From assembly GCA_026770585.1 (NCBI GenBank), contig MU646957.1, forward strand, positions 72,747 to 85,143: a stretch of 12,397 nucleotides of DNA, given 5' to 3'. Under the pieces are notes generated by a model. It did not search any database. It saw nothing but the letters and a program-made list of their open reading frames with translations, and was not told where the DNA came from. This DNA comes from Baffinella frigidus (taxonomy: Eukaryota; Cryptophyceae; Cryptomonadales; Baffinellaceae). Shown piece after piece: positions 1 through 8,623 of the stretch. The position numbers and the translations under genes were made by a program. Numbering within the stretch: the stretch's first letter is position 1; the number at the start of each line of letters is the position of its first letter.

Positions 1-380
1 AAGGACCTAAAGGGCGCCTCACAATTCTGTAGGATGCTGTCCTGAATCCGCACGGTAGGGACATGAGTCGGCAGCTTACGAGGAGGATGGATACCCAGAG
101 TCGCCACTGTAGCATGATGAGCGCGGTCTCGGTGTCCTGTTTGCCAGGATTGACTGAGACTAAGCAGGGGACTTTGGGGGGGGATAGACACCACCTTTGG
201 GGGGGGATAGACACCACCGTGGACCGCATCATGCGCTAAAAAAAACGATCGAAACGCCTTTCGTTTGTCAGCAAGCTCGACTGTCTTGTCACGAGGTCGT
301 TGCTCGCCCCGGTGGGCACGAAGGCGCCGGGGATATTGGAGCTGCGAGGTTTGGGCGCCTCCCGATTGCTCATTCCAGGA
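1..380. other. Gene-free left edge
   Basis: No coding region is supported here. The first 14 bases (AAGGACCTAAAGGG) match the tail of the SINE-like repeat family D, so a copy of it probably ends at the window edge. A 23-base unit containing CTTTGG, a G run and ATAGACACCAC is repeated in tandem from about 172 to 217. The rest shows no recognisable feature. Confidence 0.5.
172..217. repeat. Two-copy tandem repeat, 23-base unit
   Basis: The words CTTTGG, poly-G and ATAGACACCAC occur twice in a row, starting near 172 and 195. It is a simple tandem duplication with no visible function. Confidence 0.8.
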
Positions 381-398
381 ACTACGAGGCTCGTACCG

Positions 399-526
399 GT
401 ACATGGGGTACCTCGCCCATAAGAAACCGCGCCTCCCTAGGGCTCTACAGGAGGCCTATGCCTGGGGCCCTACATGTATTGGTCCTATGGGGGGGGCTGT
501 TTCTCATGAGCGAGGTACCCCTGTAC
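399..526. mobile_element. Foldback MITE, family A (copy 1)
   Basis: The left end (GGGGTACCTCGCCCATAAG) is the reverse complement of the right end (ATGAGCGAGGTACCCC), and homology continues inward through poly-C/poly-G and CCTA/TAGG words, so nearly the whole element is a palindrome. It has no coding capacity, which fits a MITE (non-autonomous DNA transposon). ACGAGGCT occurs at 384-391 and again across the right end at 525-532 and may be a flanking duplication. This copy is diverged from the others. Confidence 0.75.
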
Positions 527-563
527 GAGGCTGAGGCTTGGTGGTGGGCTGATCCAGACGCTG

Positions 564-657
564 CTTTAGGTCCTTCAGGTTTTAATTTCGCCCAACATAT
601 GCCAACGACACGCCCATCCGTAGAAAGGACTGCAGAGAAAGCATTTTTGCTTTCGGA
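564..657 (-). repeat. SINE-like repeat family D, diverged copy
   Basis: Read on the minus strand, this stretch has the same order of words as 1921-2018: CCGAAAGCAAAAATG, TTTCTCTGCAG, a TCTACGG word, GTCGTTGGCATATGTTGGG and a tail with ACCT-AAGGACCTAAAG. The family ends in a short tandem tail, as SINEs and LINE-tailed retroposons often do. No RNA polymerase III boxes were recognised, so the class is inferred. Confidence 0.6.
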
Positions 658-765
658 CGCTGCTGCACAACCTCTGTCACCTTGCGGCGGCGCCCTGAAA
701 CTCCTCCATGCTTTCATCACCACACACCAGGAGCTTGTGTTTGAAACAAGGGGTACAGGAGTACC

Positions 766-928
766 CCGCATGAGGACACCCTTTAGCCGGTTTCTGCTGC
801 GATCCTCTGCACCGGGGGGCCTGATGTGATCCGAAAGGAAGCATGGCTTTTCTGCAGATAAGTTCCAGTGTCCGCCTATGTTGGGAGCTCGAAGAACCTA
901 AAGGACCTAAAGGGCCAAGGACCTAAAG
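766..928 (+). repeat. SINE-like repeat family D, longest plus copy
   Basis: Matches the minus-strand copy at 11368-11500 over at least 130 bases. Shared words in order are AGCCGGTT, CTGC, CGATCCTCTG, GATGTGATCCGAAAGGAA, CATGGC, GTGTCCGCCTATGTTGGGAG and CTCGAAG. It ends in repeated ACCTAAAGG units (about 896-930). The 5' limit is not defined. No protein is encoded. Confidence 0.7.
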
Positions 929-932
929 GACG

Positions 933-1040
933 CTCATAAGAAACTGCCCCCCCCCTAGGACCCTACAGTAGGTCTATGCGTAGGGCCCTATGCAGGTCCT
1001 AGGGGGGGGGCAGTTCCTTATGAGCGAGGTACCCCTGTAC
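933..1040. mobile_element. Foldback MITE, family A (copy 2, left end truncated)
   Basis: Starts abruptly inside the left terminal repeat at CTCATAAG, directly after the tail of the family D repeat, and ends with the normal family A right end (TTATGAGCGAGGTACCCCTG followed by TA). The core has the family's CCTAGGACC and CCTACAGTAGG words. About 15 bases of the left end are missing. Confidence 0.8.
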
Positions 1041-1061
1041 ATGTAGAGGGTTTCCCCATCC

Positions 1062-1266
1062 CGTGCAGCTGTTGACTAACCCGGGCACCATTTGAACCAA
1101 AAAACGCACTGTTCAGTCAACCATGTGCTTCAAATACAGAAAATGCCCGGTTTAATCAACACTGGTGCCGGTAGTGTGGCCGTCAAGTCAGTGAAGGCCA
1201 TCAATATAAAACTTATCAACATTCTGGTGCCAACAAACTCTGTGCAGTTCAGTCAACAGCCGTGCG
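1062..1266. mobile_element. MITE with CGTGCAGCTGTTGACT ends
   Basis: The left end at 1062-1077 (CGTGCAGCTGTTGACT) is mirrored by AGTCAACAGCCGTGCG at 1251-1266, two mismatches in 16. Internal GGTGCC/GGCACC words and further GTCAA words add imperfect symmetry. It carries no coding region. The TTGACT word near the end is shared with the elements at 5799-5947 and 10641-10790. Target duplications are not clear. Confidence 0.6.
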
Positions 1267-1277
1267 CGAGAGACCTC

Positions 1278-1382
1278 TATCTCTTAAGTGGCCAGCCGGT
1301 CAAACTTGACCGCCAAGAAGTCCTAGGCAGGTCCTAGGGTCCTAAGGTAGGGCGTATGAGCCTACTGGCCACTTGAGGGATT
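1278..1382. mobile_element. Foldback MITE, family B (copy 1)
   Basis: TATCTCTTAAGTGGCCAG at the left is mirrored by CTGGCCACTTGAGGGAT at the right. The core holds CCTAGGCAGGTCCTAGG and TAGGGCGTATGAGCC. This is the family B design (ends TATCCCTTAAGTGG and its complement) seen six times in the window; both ends here carry substitutions. Confidence 0.75.
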
Positions 1383-1454
1383 GCTACCAACACGGCCGCC
1401 ATGTATGCACCCACAGCTGTGTCTGAGCAGAAACTAGAGAGAGGCCATGTGCAC

Positions 1455-1559
1455 TATCCCTTAGGTGGCCATGCCGTCAAATTTGACGGCCAAAAGGACC
1501 TAGGCAGGTCCTAGGGCCCTACCGTAGGGTGTATGAGCCTACTGGCCACTTAAGGGATA
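1455..1559. mobile_element. Foldback MITE, family B (copy 2)
   Basis: TATCCCTTAGGTGGCCA at 1455 and TGGCCACTTAAGGGATA ending at 1559 form the terminal inverted repeats. The core has GTCAAATTTGACGGCC, itself palindromic, then CCTAGGCAGGTCCTAGG. The terminal TA at each end is consistent with a TA target duplication. Confidence 0.85.
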
Positions 1560-1690
1560 CACGGTGTGTGCGAACCGCCAGCCTTTACAAGCCGACGTTG
1601 TCGATCGTTTGGAAGTGCAGGTTTGTACCAGGGTACGGTACTAGATCAGTTTACAAAGCAGCATTTAACACCACCCTAAAGTCGGCTTGT

Positions 1691-1813
1691 GTACAGGGGT
1701 ACCTCGCTCATAAGAAACTGCCCCCCCCATAGGTCCACAGTAGGGCCCCAGGCATATCTCTACTGTAGGGTCCTAGGCGGTGGGGGTTTCTTATGAGCGA
1801 GGTACCCCTGTAC
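1691..1813. mobile_element. Foldback MITE, family A (copy 3)
   Basis: An intact copy: GTA then CAGGGGTACCTCGCTCATAA at the left, mirrored at the right by TTATGAGCGAGGTACCCCTG then TAC. Flanking TA on both sides suggests a Tc1/mariner-type TA target duplication. The interior carries CAGTAGGGCCC and CTACTGTAGGGTCCTAGG. It has no open reading frame of interest. Confidence 0.9.
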
Positions 1814-1920
1814 GGGGTCTTGTAACCAGCGCGGCTATGATGCGAGGGATGACAAGCCTGTTGATTCGTGTCCACCCTGTATCCCCTCTTCACGAGCCTC
1901 TGCACTGGAGAGCTAAACGC

Positions 1921-2018
1921 GATCCGAAAGCAAAAATGTTTTCTCTGCAGATCCCTTCTACGGAACGGCATGTCGTTGGCATATGTTGGGAGCATCTAAA
2001 ACCTAAATGACCTAAAGG
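1921..2018 (+). repeat. SINE-like repeat family D, copy
   Basis: Contains GATCCGAAAGCAAAAATG, TTCTCTGCAG, GTCGTTGGCATATGTTGGGA and the tail AACCTAAATGACCTAAAGG. It resembles the minus copy at 564-657 more than the 838-930 subtype, so at least two subtypes are present. Confidence 0.65.
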
Positions 2019-2144
2019 CCGACGAGAACCCATCAACAAGTCTCACAACTACCAGTGTGTTGTTCAAAATTAAAACTGGCTGGTGTGTGGTGTGGGGTAG
2101 TGATTCGTTGACCATTTTGGGGGGGGGCTTTCAGCATGGAGGCT

Positions 2145-2220
2145 AAGCATGGCTTTTCTGCAGAACAAGTTTCGGTGTCCGCCTATGTTGGGAGCTCGAA
2201 GAACCTAAAGAACCTAAAGG
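2145..2220 (+). repeat. SINE-like repeat family D, 3' part
   Basis: Contains AGCATGGCTTTTCTGCAG, GTGTCCGCCTATGTTGGGAG, CTCGAAG and a tail of two ACCTAAAG units. It matches 840-910 and 10385-10450 closely. Confidence 0.7.
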
Positions 2221-2653
2221 CTCAGAGCTCAGGATAAGCTCAGGATAAAGGTTGAGACCCCACTTAGGAGGAGAGAGGTTCGTTACCAGATGAGACCCCG
2301 CTTAGGAGGATAGAGGCCGCGCCGGCCCAGGCCCAACCACGAGCAAGATCTAAGATACCTTCGTTAGTCAGCAGTCGAGGCTCATCACCTGTCCGACCGA
2401 GGCTCACGAAGGTCAATTTAGGTTGCAAGTCTCAGGATGGATGTTCCATCCTTCAGGTTCCAGGACGGAGCACCCATCGGGGGTGAGCAGGTGGGGAGGC
2501 ACACAAAGGCACCTGCAGTGCAACCTTGCGATCGCCAATAAGTAGACCAGGTTGACTTAGATAAGATTCAATGGCTCCAAGGGCCTAGGGCCTAGGGCCC
2601 TACCCCCTTTACAGACCCCTGCTACATGCAGGGTTTGACGCGGATCAGGGCTC
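2221..2653. other. Gene-free stretch with short internal repeats
   Basis: No gene is supported. CTCAGGATAA occurs twice near 2230-2247, and an imperfect 35-40 base repeat with GAGACCCC-CTTAGGAGGA occurs near 2251 and 2291. CCTAGGGCCTAGGGCCCTA near 2584 resembles MITE core words. Nothing else stands out. Confidence 0.5.
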
Positions 2654-2770
2654 GGGGTACCTCGCTCACAAGAAACGCCAAACCCCCTAGGACCACCATA
2701 GGGCCCTAGGCATAGGCCTACTGTAGGGTCCTAGGGGGGGGCATCTTCTTATGAGCGAGGTACCCCTGTA
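2654..2770. mobile_element. Foldback MITE, family A (copy 4)
   Basis: GGGGTACCTCGCTCACAAG at the left and TTATGAGCGAGGTACCCCTG followed by TA at the right form the inverted ends. The first bases of the left repeat are eroded. The core has CCTAGGACCACCATAGGGCC and CTACTGTAGGGTCCTAGG. Confidence 0.85.
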
Positions 2771-3364
2771 TCGTAGAGCACGAAGCAGCCATCCTCGGTC
2801 AAAGGAGTCGGGGGAAGGTTCCAGAAGGAGTCGGGCGAAGGTTTCAGATCAGGGCGAGGTGCAATGTGGAAGAGAGTGTGGGGGGGGTCTGTGTGTCTCA
2901 AGGTTTCTGGCTGGGTAGCAGGCGCGCCAAGTCGGAGTATGGGTCGCAAGGCGGGTGGCTCGAACTGTCTACGGGCAACTCACAAGGGCTCCCGTGTGAG
3001 TTCCCTTGAGGGAGAAACAACACGCTTTGTCCCACTCCAAGGAGTTTGAGGGTTGGGCGCAGATCACGACCACACGGAAAGGTGACTGGCTGGGTAGCAG
3101 GCGCGCCAAGCCAGATCCAGCAGCTGCCAAGTGGGAGGTGGATGGGTTTCGGTTTCTCCAACCTGTCAATCGGCCCGCGGCACACGCAAGTGTTGCAAGG
3201 TGCTTTCGCGCCGACGCCCGACAACGCCGTGATGACGACGAGCAGGAAGACAGCGAGCGCGCAGCGATCCGCACGCAACAGGCGCGCCATGGGAGCCAGG
3301 TGCACTCCTCTTCACGGTCTTGCACCTGGGTCGCGAAACCGGGTTTTTTTTAGCAACAAACCTT
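2771..3364. other. GC-rich gene-free stretch upstream of the gene
   Basis: Several overlapping open frames exist on both strands, but none has a recognisable domain or a clear exon boundary, so no gene is called. It holds a 23-base tandem duplication (AAGGAGTCGGG..GAAGGTT..CAG) at 2802-2847. A 23-base direct repeat containing GGCTGGGTAGCAGGCGCGCC lies at 2909-2931 and 3088-3110, with the GGCGCGCCA word again near 3290. An upstream exon or promoter could lie here but cannot be shown. Confidence 0.4.
2802..2847. repeat. Two-copy tandem repeat, 23-base unit
   Basis: AAGGAGTCGGGGGAAGGTTC and its neighbour with two or three changes lie head to tail at 2802-2824 and 2825-2847. Confidence 0.8.
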
Positions 3365-3494
3365 CCACGCAAGAGTGTAGAGCTGTTTATTGTTTAAGTT
3401 GATAAGTGGACATTCTCCCGAGAAAATCCGAAAATTCGGACAGTTGGTACAAATTCCGTGTGAACTGACTTATTTTCCCAGGACTCTTGCGTGG
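3365..3494. mobile_element. MITE with CCACGCAAGAGT ends
   Basis: A perfect 12-base terminal inverted repeat, CCACGCAAGAGT at 3365-3376 and ACTCTTGCGTGG at 3483-3494, bounds an AT-richer 130-base segment without coding capacity. The inner half contains AAATCCGAAAATTCGGA, a small palindrome. The element ends 133 bases before the first ATG of the gene, so it may supply promoter or 5' leader sequence. No clear target duplication is visible. Confidence 0.65.
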
Positions 3495-3627
3495 CCCTGA
3501 CGTGTTCCTTTGGAGCTCGCCCAAAGCATACGCGGTTCTAAGGGGAAAGCGGGCGGAAAGGGGAAGGTGGAGGAGTCGGAGAGCAGCGAGGAGGAGGAGA
3601 AGGGTGCGACAGGGTCTCTCGTTAACG

Positions 3628-4377
3628 ATGCACAGATTTGGCTTTGTCTGGGGCGCCGCCATGGCGCTGGTCGCGCTGAACAGCCCGGCCACGTCCTTTA
3701 TGCCGTCGTTCTCCCCCCAGCAGCTGCGTTCCGCGAGCCCTCTTCTCATGGTGCCAGTTTCATCGGCCCTTGATCTCACCACGCAGCAGGAGACGATGAG
3801 CCTGGCCAAGCGCTATGTGTCGTTGGGTAACTCGGTCAAGCAGCAGCTGGGCCCCGCAGATTTTCGCGTGCTCGAGGAGGAGCTCGCTGAGGATTTTGAA
3901 TTTGTTGCGCCGATTGTTGGACCCCTGAAAAAATCCGCGCTGGTGGAGGCGTCGAAGGGCCTGGACTTCGGGGCCGCGATGCCGGACTTCGACGCCCGCT
4001 ACCACGACTGGCGGCCCGACTCTGATGACCCCCGGCGAGTCTGGTGCTCGATGCGCGTCACGGCAACGCAGACGGGGCCGCTGGCCTTCGGGGGCATGAC
4101 GAAGCTTCCGCAGGTGCCGCCGGCGAAAGTGGAGTCGCCCCCGGAGGCGGTGTCGTTTCGGTTCGACGAAAAAGGCAAGCTGCGGGAGATCACGACGGGC
4201 TATGTCATGGACCGGCGGGTTGGCAACACGGGCGGCCTCGGGGGTGTCTTCGGCATCTTTGAGGCGATTGGAAGCCCGCTGCCTTCCCCTCTCACCCGCA
4301 CGACGGGGGAGCTACTCGCGCCCCTGATGCGCTTGGTCGGCGTTGCACCACCAAAACCCGACCCATCGCTGCTCCAG
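3628..4377 (+). CDS. Exon 1: targeting presequence and domain 1
   Basis: This exon encodes 250 residues: signal peptide, short linker and the whole first NTF2/SnoaL-like domain, without any intron. Domain 1 shows FEFVAPIVGPLKKSALVEA, then RRVWCS, ATQTGPLAFGG, SPPE, FDEKGK and GYVMDRRVGNTGGLGG. The donor is CTCCAG|GTGAAC in phase 0. If intron 1 is retained, translation adds nine residues and stops at 4405-4407, giving a one-domain protein of about 259 residues; this could be a real isoform. Confidence 0.85.
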
Positions 4378-6245
4378 GTGAACCATAAACCCCCAAACTC
4401 CAGGTGAACCATAAAACCTCAAACCCCAAACCCTGAACTCTGCACCCTGAGCCCCAAACCCCAAACCCTAAAACCTGAAACCCGTTCCCAACCCCTGAAC
4501 CCTAAGCCCTGGAACCATAAGGCCTGAAGCCTAAAACCTAAAACCTAAACCCCACACCCTACACCCTGCACCCTACACCCTTAACTCTAAATCCTAAACC
4601 CTCGGACCTAAATACCGAACCCTGGGCCCTCAACCCTTGACCCAAACCCTTAACCCTTAACCCTTAACCCTTAACCCTCAACCCTTATCCCCTTTCATCT
4701 TTCACCGGGGAACCCCAAGCCCCATACCCTAATCTCCCAATCCCAAACCCTAAAACCTAGACCGAAACCTAAAACCTCAACCCTCAAACCCAAAACCTAT
4801 AACCTATAACCTATAACCTATGTCCTAAAACCTAAAACCTGAAACCCAACCCCCAAACCAAAAATTCTTGACCCTCTTAATTACAAGCCATAAACCCTAA
4901 ACCACAAACCCTAAACCCTGAGTCATAAAAATCAAACTCTACACCCTAAACCCTGTGCCCTGAACCCTACGTTCTAACCCCCAGACCCCAGACCCCAAAC
5001 CCCACACTCCAAACCCCAAACCCCAAACCACAAACCACAAACCACAAACCACAAACCACAAATCACAAACCACAAACCACAAACCACAAACCACAAAACA
5101 CAAACCACAAACCACAAACCCCCAGAAACCCGTCCCAGCGTCAAATGTCTGGCGGGGTGCCATATACCAGAACGGTAATTCAAGTCGGGGGGGGAAATGT
5201 GCAAAACTTTGAGGGATTACGGTATGCTCAACCCCTTACCCTCACCCCCCCCCCAAACCCCGCACCCTAAATCCAGGTACCGAAGCTGTCTGCCCTGGGG
5301 GGTGCGCTACCGGAAGGCGAGCTGCTCAGGCTGACCCAACAGCTGCTCGACTCCAACTTCCGCGACGAGAGCCTCCTGGCGCCTAGGTCACCCACCACCT
5401 GCCCCCATACCAGCATCAAATCGCCTTTTCCAGGTTCTTGGTTTGTACGGCAGCTTGCCGGAATCCGGCGGCGTGTGGTACAAATCAAGGCGATTTCACA
5501 CGACGATGTGCCCCCCTCCTGTGAGGGCTGGTGGTCGCCTTCAGCGGCTGCTCGGCTCGAAGTTTTAATAGGGTAATGGACTAAGAATGGGGTGGTTAGG
5601 CCTACGGCATTGCCTAGGACCTCCTACTGTAGGCCAAAACTCTAGGGCTTTTTGGTCATAGGAGCCCTACGGCCTACGGTAGGCAATTTCGTAGGCCGAA
5701 CTACCCCTTGTTTTAGTCCGTTAGCCTATGAGTTTGGGGCCTACGATCTGAGCCTCTCGGCGTCGAGGTCTGCGTCCCAGCAAAGAGGGAATAACCTGAA
5801 TTGCACTGCCAGGCCGGATATTTTGTAAAAGTCAATTCACCCACAAAATCTGTCAACTTAGAAACGAGGTACCCAGATTGGGTACTTCTTTACTGCACAT
5901 TCGCAGGCGAGTTGACTGATACAAAAACTCCGCCCTGGCAGTGAATTGTGTGAAGGACATTTACCGGGAAGTCAAGGCTGGGATCTGGTCCTGACTGTCT
6001 TATCCTGTTAGTGCCCAGTAGGCTCATACGCCCTACGGTAGGGTCCTAGGACCTGCCTAGGGCGAGGTAGGGTGGATATTCGCCCTATGGGCACTTGAGG
6101 GATATGTACCGAGTTTGCTCGACAGGAGCTGCTTCGCCTCACGTAGCGGCTCTCGCTCTCTCCCCCGCTCTCTCTCTCCCTCTCCCTCTCTCCCTCTCTC
6201 TCTCTCTCTCTCTGCCTCTCTCTCCCCCCCTCTCTCTCTCCCTCT

Positions 6246-6276
<31 letters not shown>

Positions 6277-6408
6277 CCCCCCCCCCCTCTCTCTCTAACG
6301 CCAATCCCCCTCATCAGACGAAGCGGCCCTTCTACCTCTCCCCGCGGCGCTCGCTCTCGCTCTCGCTCTCGCTCTCTCTCTCAGACGCGCTCGCTCTCGC
6401 TCTCTCTC

Positions 6409-6481
<73 letters not shown>

Positions 6482-7521
6482 GCGCGCACTCTCTCTCTCG
6501 CGCACTCTCTCGCGCGCGCGCGACGCCAACCTCGGTCACGACCCGAGTCTCTTGGCGCCCATCTCTACAGTTAAGGATTCGGAACCTGCAACCACAAACC
6601 ATAAACCATAAACCCTCACCCCCAAATCCCAACGCCTTCACCCTAAACTCGAAACCACGAAGCAGCTTCACGTACACTGGCCCCGTGGTCGGGCCCTTGC
6701 CCAAGGCCGCCTTCGTTGCAGCCTTCTCCAGCTACAACCCCTCCGAGGCATTCCCTCCCTATGTCTTCCGTTATCGTATCCGTACGAGCCCCCCTATGTG
6801 TCTACGGGGTGCCTACCGTAGGGTCGTGTGTCGCGTGTGGGCTATTGACGAATCCCTTCGAAGTCCGCTGAGAGAGCGAGGGAGAGCGAGAGAGAGCGAG
6901 AGAGAGCAAGAGAGAGCGAGAGAGAGCGAGAGAGAGCGAGCGAGAGCGAGAAAGAGCGAGAGAGAGCAAGAGAGAGCGAGAGAGAGCGAGAGCGAGAGCG
7001 AGAGAGAGAGAGAGAGAGCGAGAGAGAGTGTGTGGACGGTCTCCCCTCGCTGCTCCTGCATATTTCGTGGTCGGGCCCCTGCCCAAGGCCGCCTTCGTCG
7101 CAGCCTTCTCCAGCTACAACCCCTCCGAGGCATTTCCTCCCTAAACCTCAAACCCTAAACCCTAAACCTCAAACCCTAAACCCTAAACCCTGAACCCTAA
7201 ACCCTACACTGTAAACCCTGAACCCTATACCTCAACCCTAAACACTAAACACTAAACTCTAAACTCTAAACACTAGAGCTATTCCGGTAGGACTTGTCGC
7301 GTTTTCGATTTCGAGACTTCGAGACTTCGAGACTTCATTTGTACCATGAGATTTGAAACGGTGTATTTTAAAACGTTTTACGCCCTTTAAAACCTTTTTG
7401 AAGTCTGAAATCTTGAAATCTCGAAGTCGAAAACGCGACAAGTCCTACCGGAATGGCTCTAAACACTAAACACTAAACACTAAACCCTAAATCTTAATCG
7501 CTAGACCCTAGACCCTAGACC

Positions 7522-7553
<32 letters not shown>

Positions 7554-8591
7554 ACCCTGAAGCAGGCGTTTCCTGACCTGGACTACCAATACCGGGACCT
7601 GCGGGCGTGCAGCTTCGACACGAACCGAGTGTGGTACACCAGCAGCCCCCAGGTAACCACTCAACACTCAACACTCAACACTCAACCCTCGACCCTCAAC
7701 CCTCAACCCTCAACACTGAACCCTCAACACTCAACACTCAACACTCAACACTCGACCCTCAACTCTCAACACTAAACCCTCAACCCCCAACCCTCAACCC
7801 TCAACCATCATTCAGAAACCCTCACCCCCTAATCCCTCCCCCCTCCCCCCTCAACCCGAAACCCTCAACCCGAAACCCGAAACCCGAAACCCGAAACCCG
7901 AAACCCGAAACCCGAAACCCGAAACCCGAAACCCGAAACCCGAAACCCGAAACCCGAAACCCTCAACCAGGGCACACACACGGGGCGCCTGGTTCTCCCT
8001 GGCGGCGCGTCACATGAGGCGACCGCCCTCAACCCTCAACCTTTATGGTTTACGGTGATGATGGTTGAGGGTTGGGGGTTCAGGGTTGAGGGTTGAGGGT
8101 TGAGGGTTGAGTGGTGAGCGGTTACCTGGGGGCTGCTGGTGTACCACACTCGGTTCGTGTCGAAGCTGCACGCCCGCAGGTCCCGGTATCTGTAGTCCAG
8201 GTCGGGAAACGCCTGCTTCAGGCCTCAACCAGGGCACGCACACGGGGCGCCTGGTTCTTCCTGGCGGCGCGTCACATGAGGCGACCGCCCTCAACCCTAA
8301 ACCCTAAACCCTAAACCCTAAACCCTAACTTTTGAAACAACCCTAAACCCTCAACCCTGAACCCTCAACCCTAAACCCTAAACCCTAACCTTTGAAACAA
8401 CCCTAAACCCTGAACCCTAAACCCTGAACTCTAAACCCTAAGCCCTGAGCCCTAAACCCCCAACCCTAATCCCTGAACCCTGGACCCTAAACCTAAAACC
8501 TAAAACCCTGAACCCTAAACCCTAAATCCCCAACCCTAAACCCTAAACCCTGAACCCTCAACCCTCAACCATACACCATAAACTCTACACC

Positions 8592-8623
<32 letters not shown>

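Larger units (their letters stand above)
5387..6665 (+). other. Intron 2: MITEs and CT microsatellites
   Basis: A GT-AG intron in phase 2. It holds a short hairpin (5418-5496), a family C MITE (5571-5726), a TTGACT-type MITE (5799-5947), a family B MITE (6001-6104), two long CT-rich tracts and about 60 bases of telomere-like repeat just before the acceptor AAGCAG|C. No additional exon was recognised. Confidence 0.7.
6748..7565 (+). other. Intron 3: GC-AG intron with exon 3 ghost, GA tract and MITE
   Basis: The donor side GAG|GCATTCCCT and acceptor side CAG|GCGTTTCCT form an imperfect direct repeat across the intron. It contains a (GA)n tract (6871-7028), a partial second copy of exon 3 (7066-7129), telomere-like repeats (7143-7275 and 7460-7558) and a MITE (7276-7459) inserted in those repeats. 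Confidence 0.7.

Noticed and set aside
197-829. Open frame of about 210 codons near the left edge
   Set aside because: It crosses a family A MITE and two family D repeats, so the product would be stitched repeat sequence.
2898-3402. Several overlapping open frames of 115-135 codons on both strands upstream of the gene
   Set aside because: GC-rich sequence gives long chance frames in many registers. None has a recognisable domain, and they overlap one another.
3487-3627. Upstream extension of exon 1 from a TTG codon
   Set aside because: It begins inside the terminal repeat of a MITE, has no ATG, and would place an Arg-rich stretch ahead of a clear signal peptide.
4939-5204. Minus-strand VVCGLWF-type repetitive open frames
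   Set aside because: They are the reverse reading of the CCACAAA array in intron 1.
6008-6529. Minus-strand Arg/Glu-rich open frames
   Set aside because: They are the reverse reading of CT repeats and MITE sequence, without domain or boundary support.
6115-7158. A long open frame of about 350 codons across the CT and GA tracts
   Set aside because: Mostly Ser/Leu/Arg low-complexity from microsatellites. Only the exon 3 portion and its partial copy have coding similarity, and these are explained by the spliced gene.
7868-7962. Regular short repeat as a CRISPR array
   Set aside because: The 7-base units have no spacers and the context is an intron of a eukaryotic gene.
7607-8017. Open frame rich in NTQHSTL and PKPETRN repeats
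   Set aside because: It is the translation of 7-base telomere-like arrays in intron 4; the frame shared with exon 4 is not the exon's frame.
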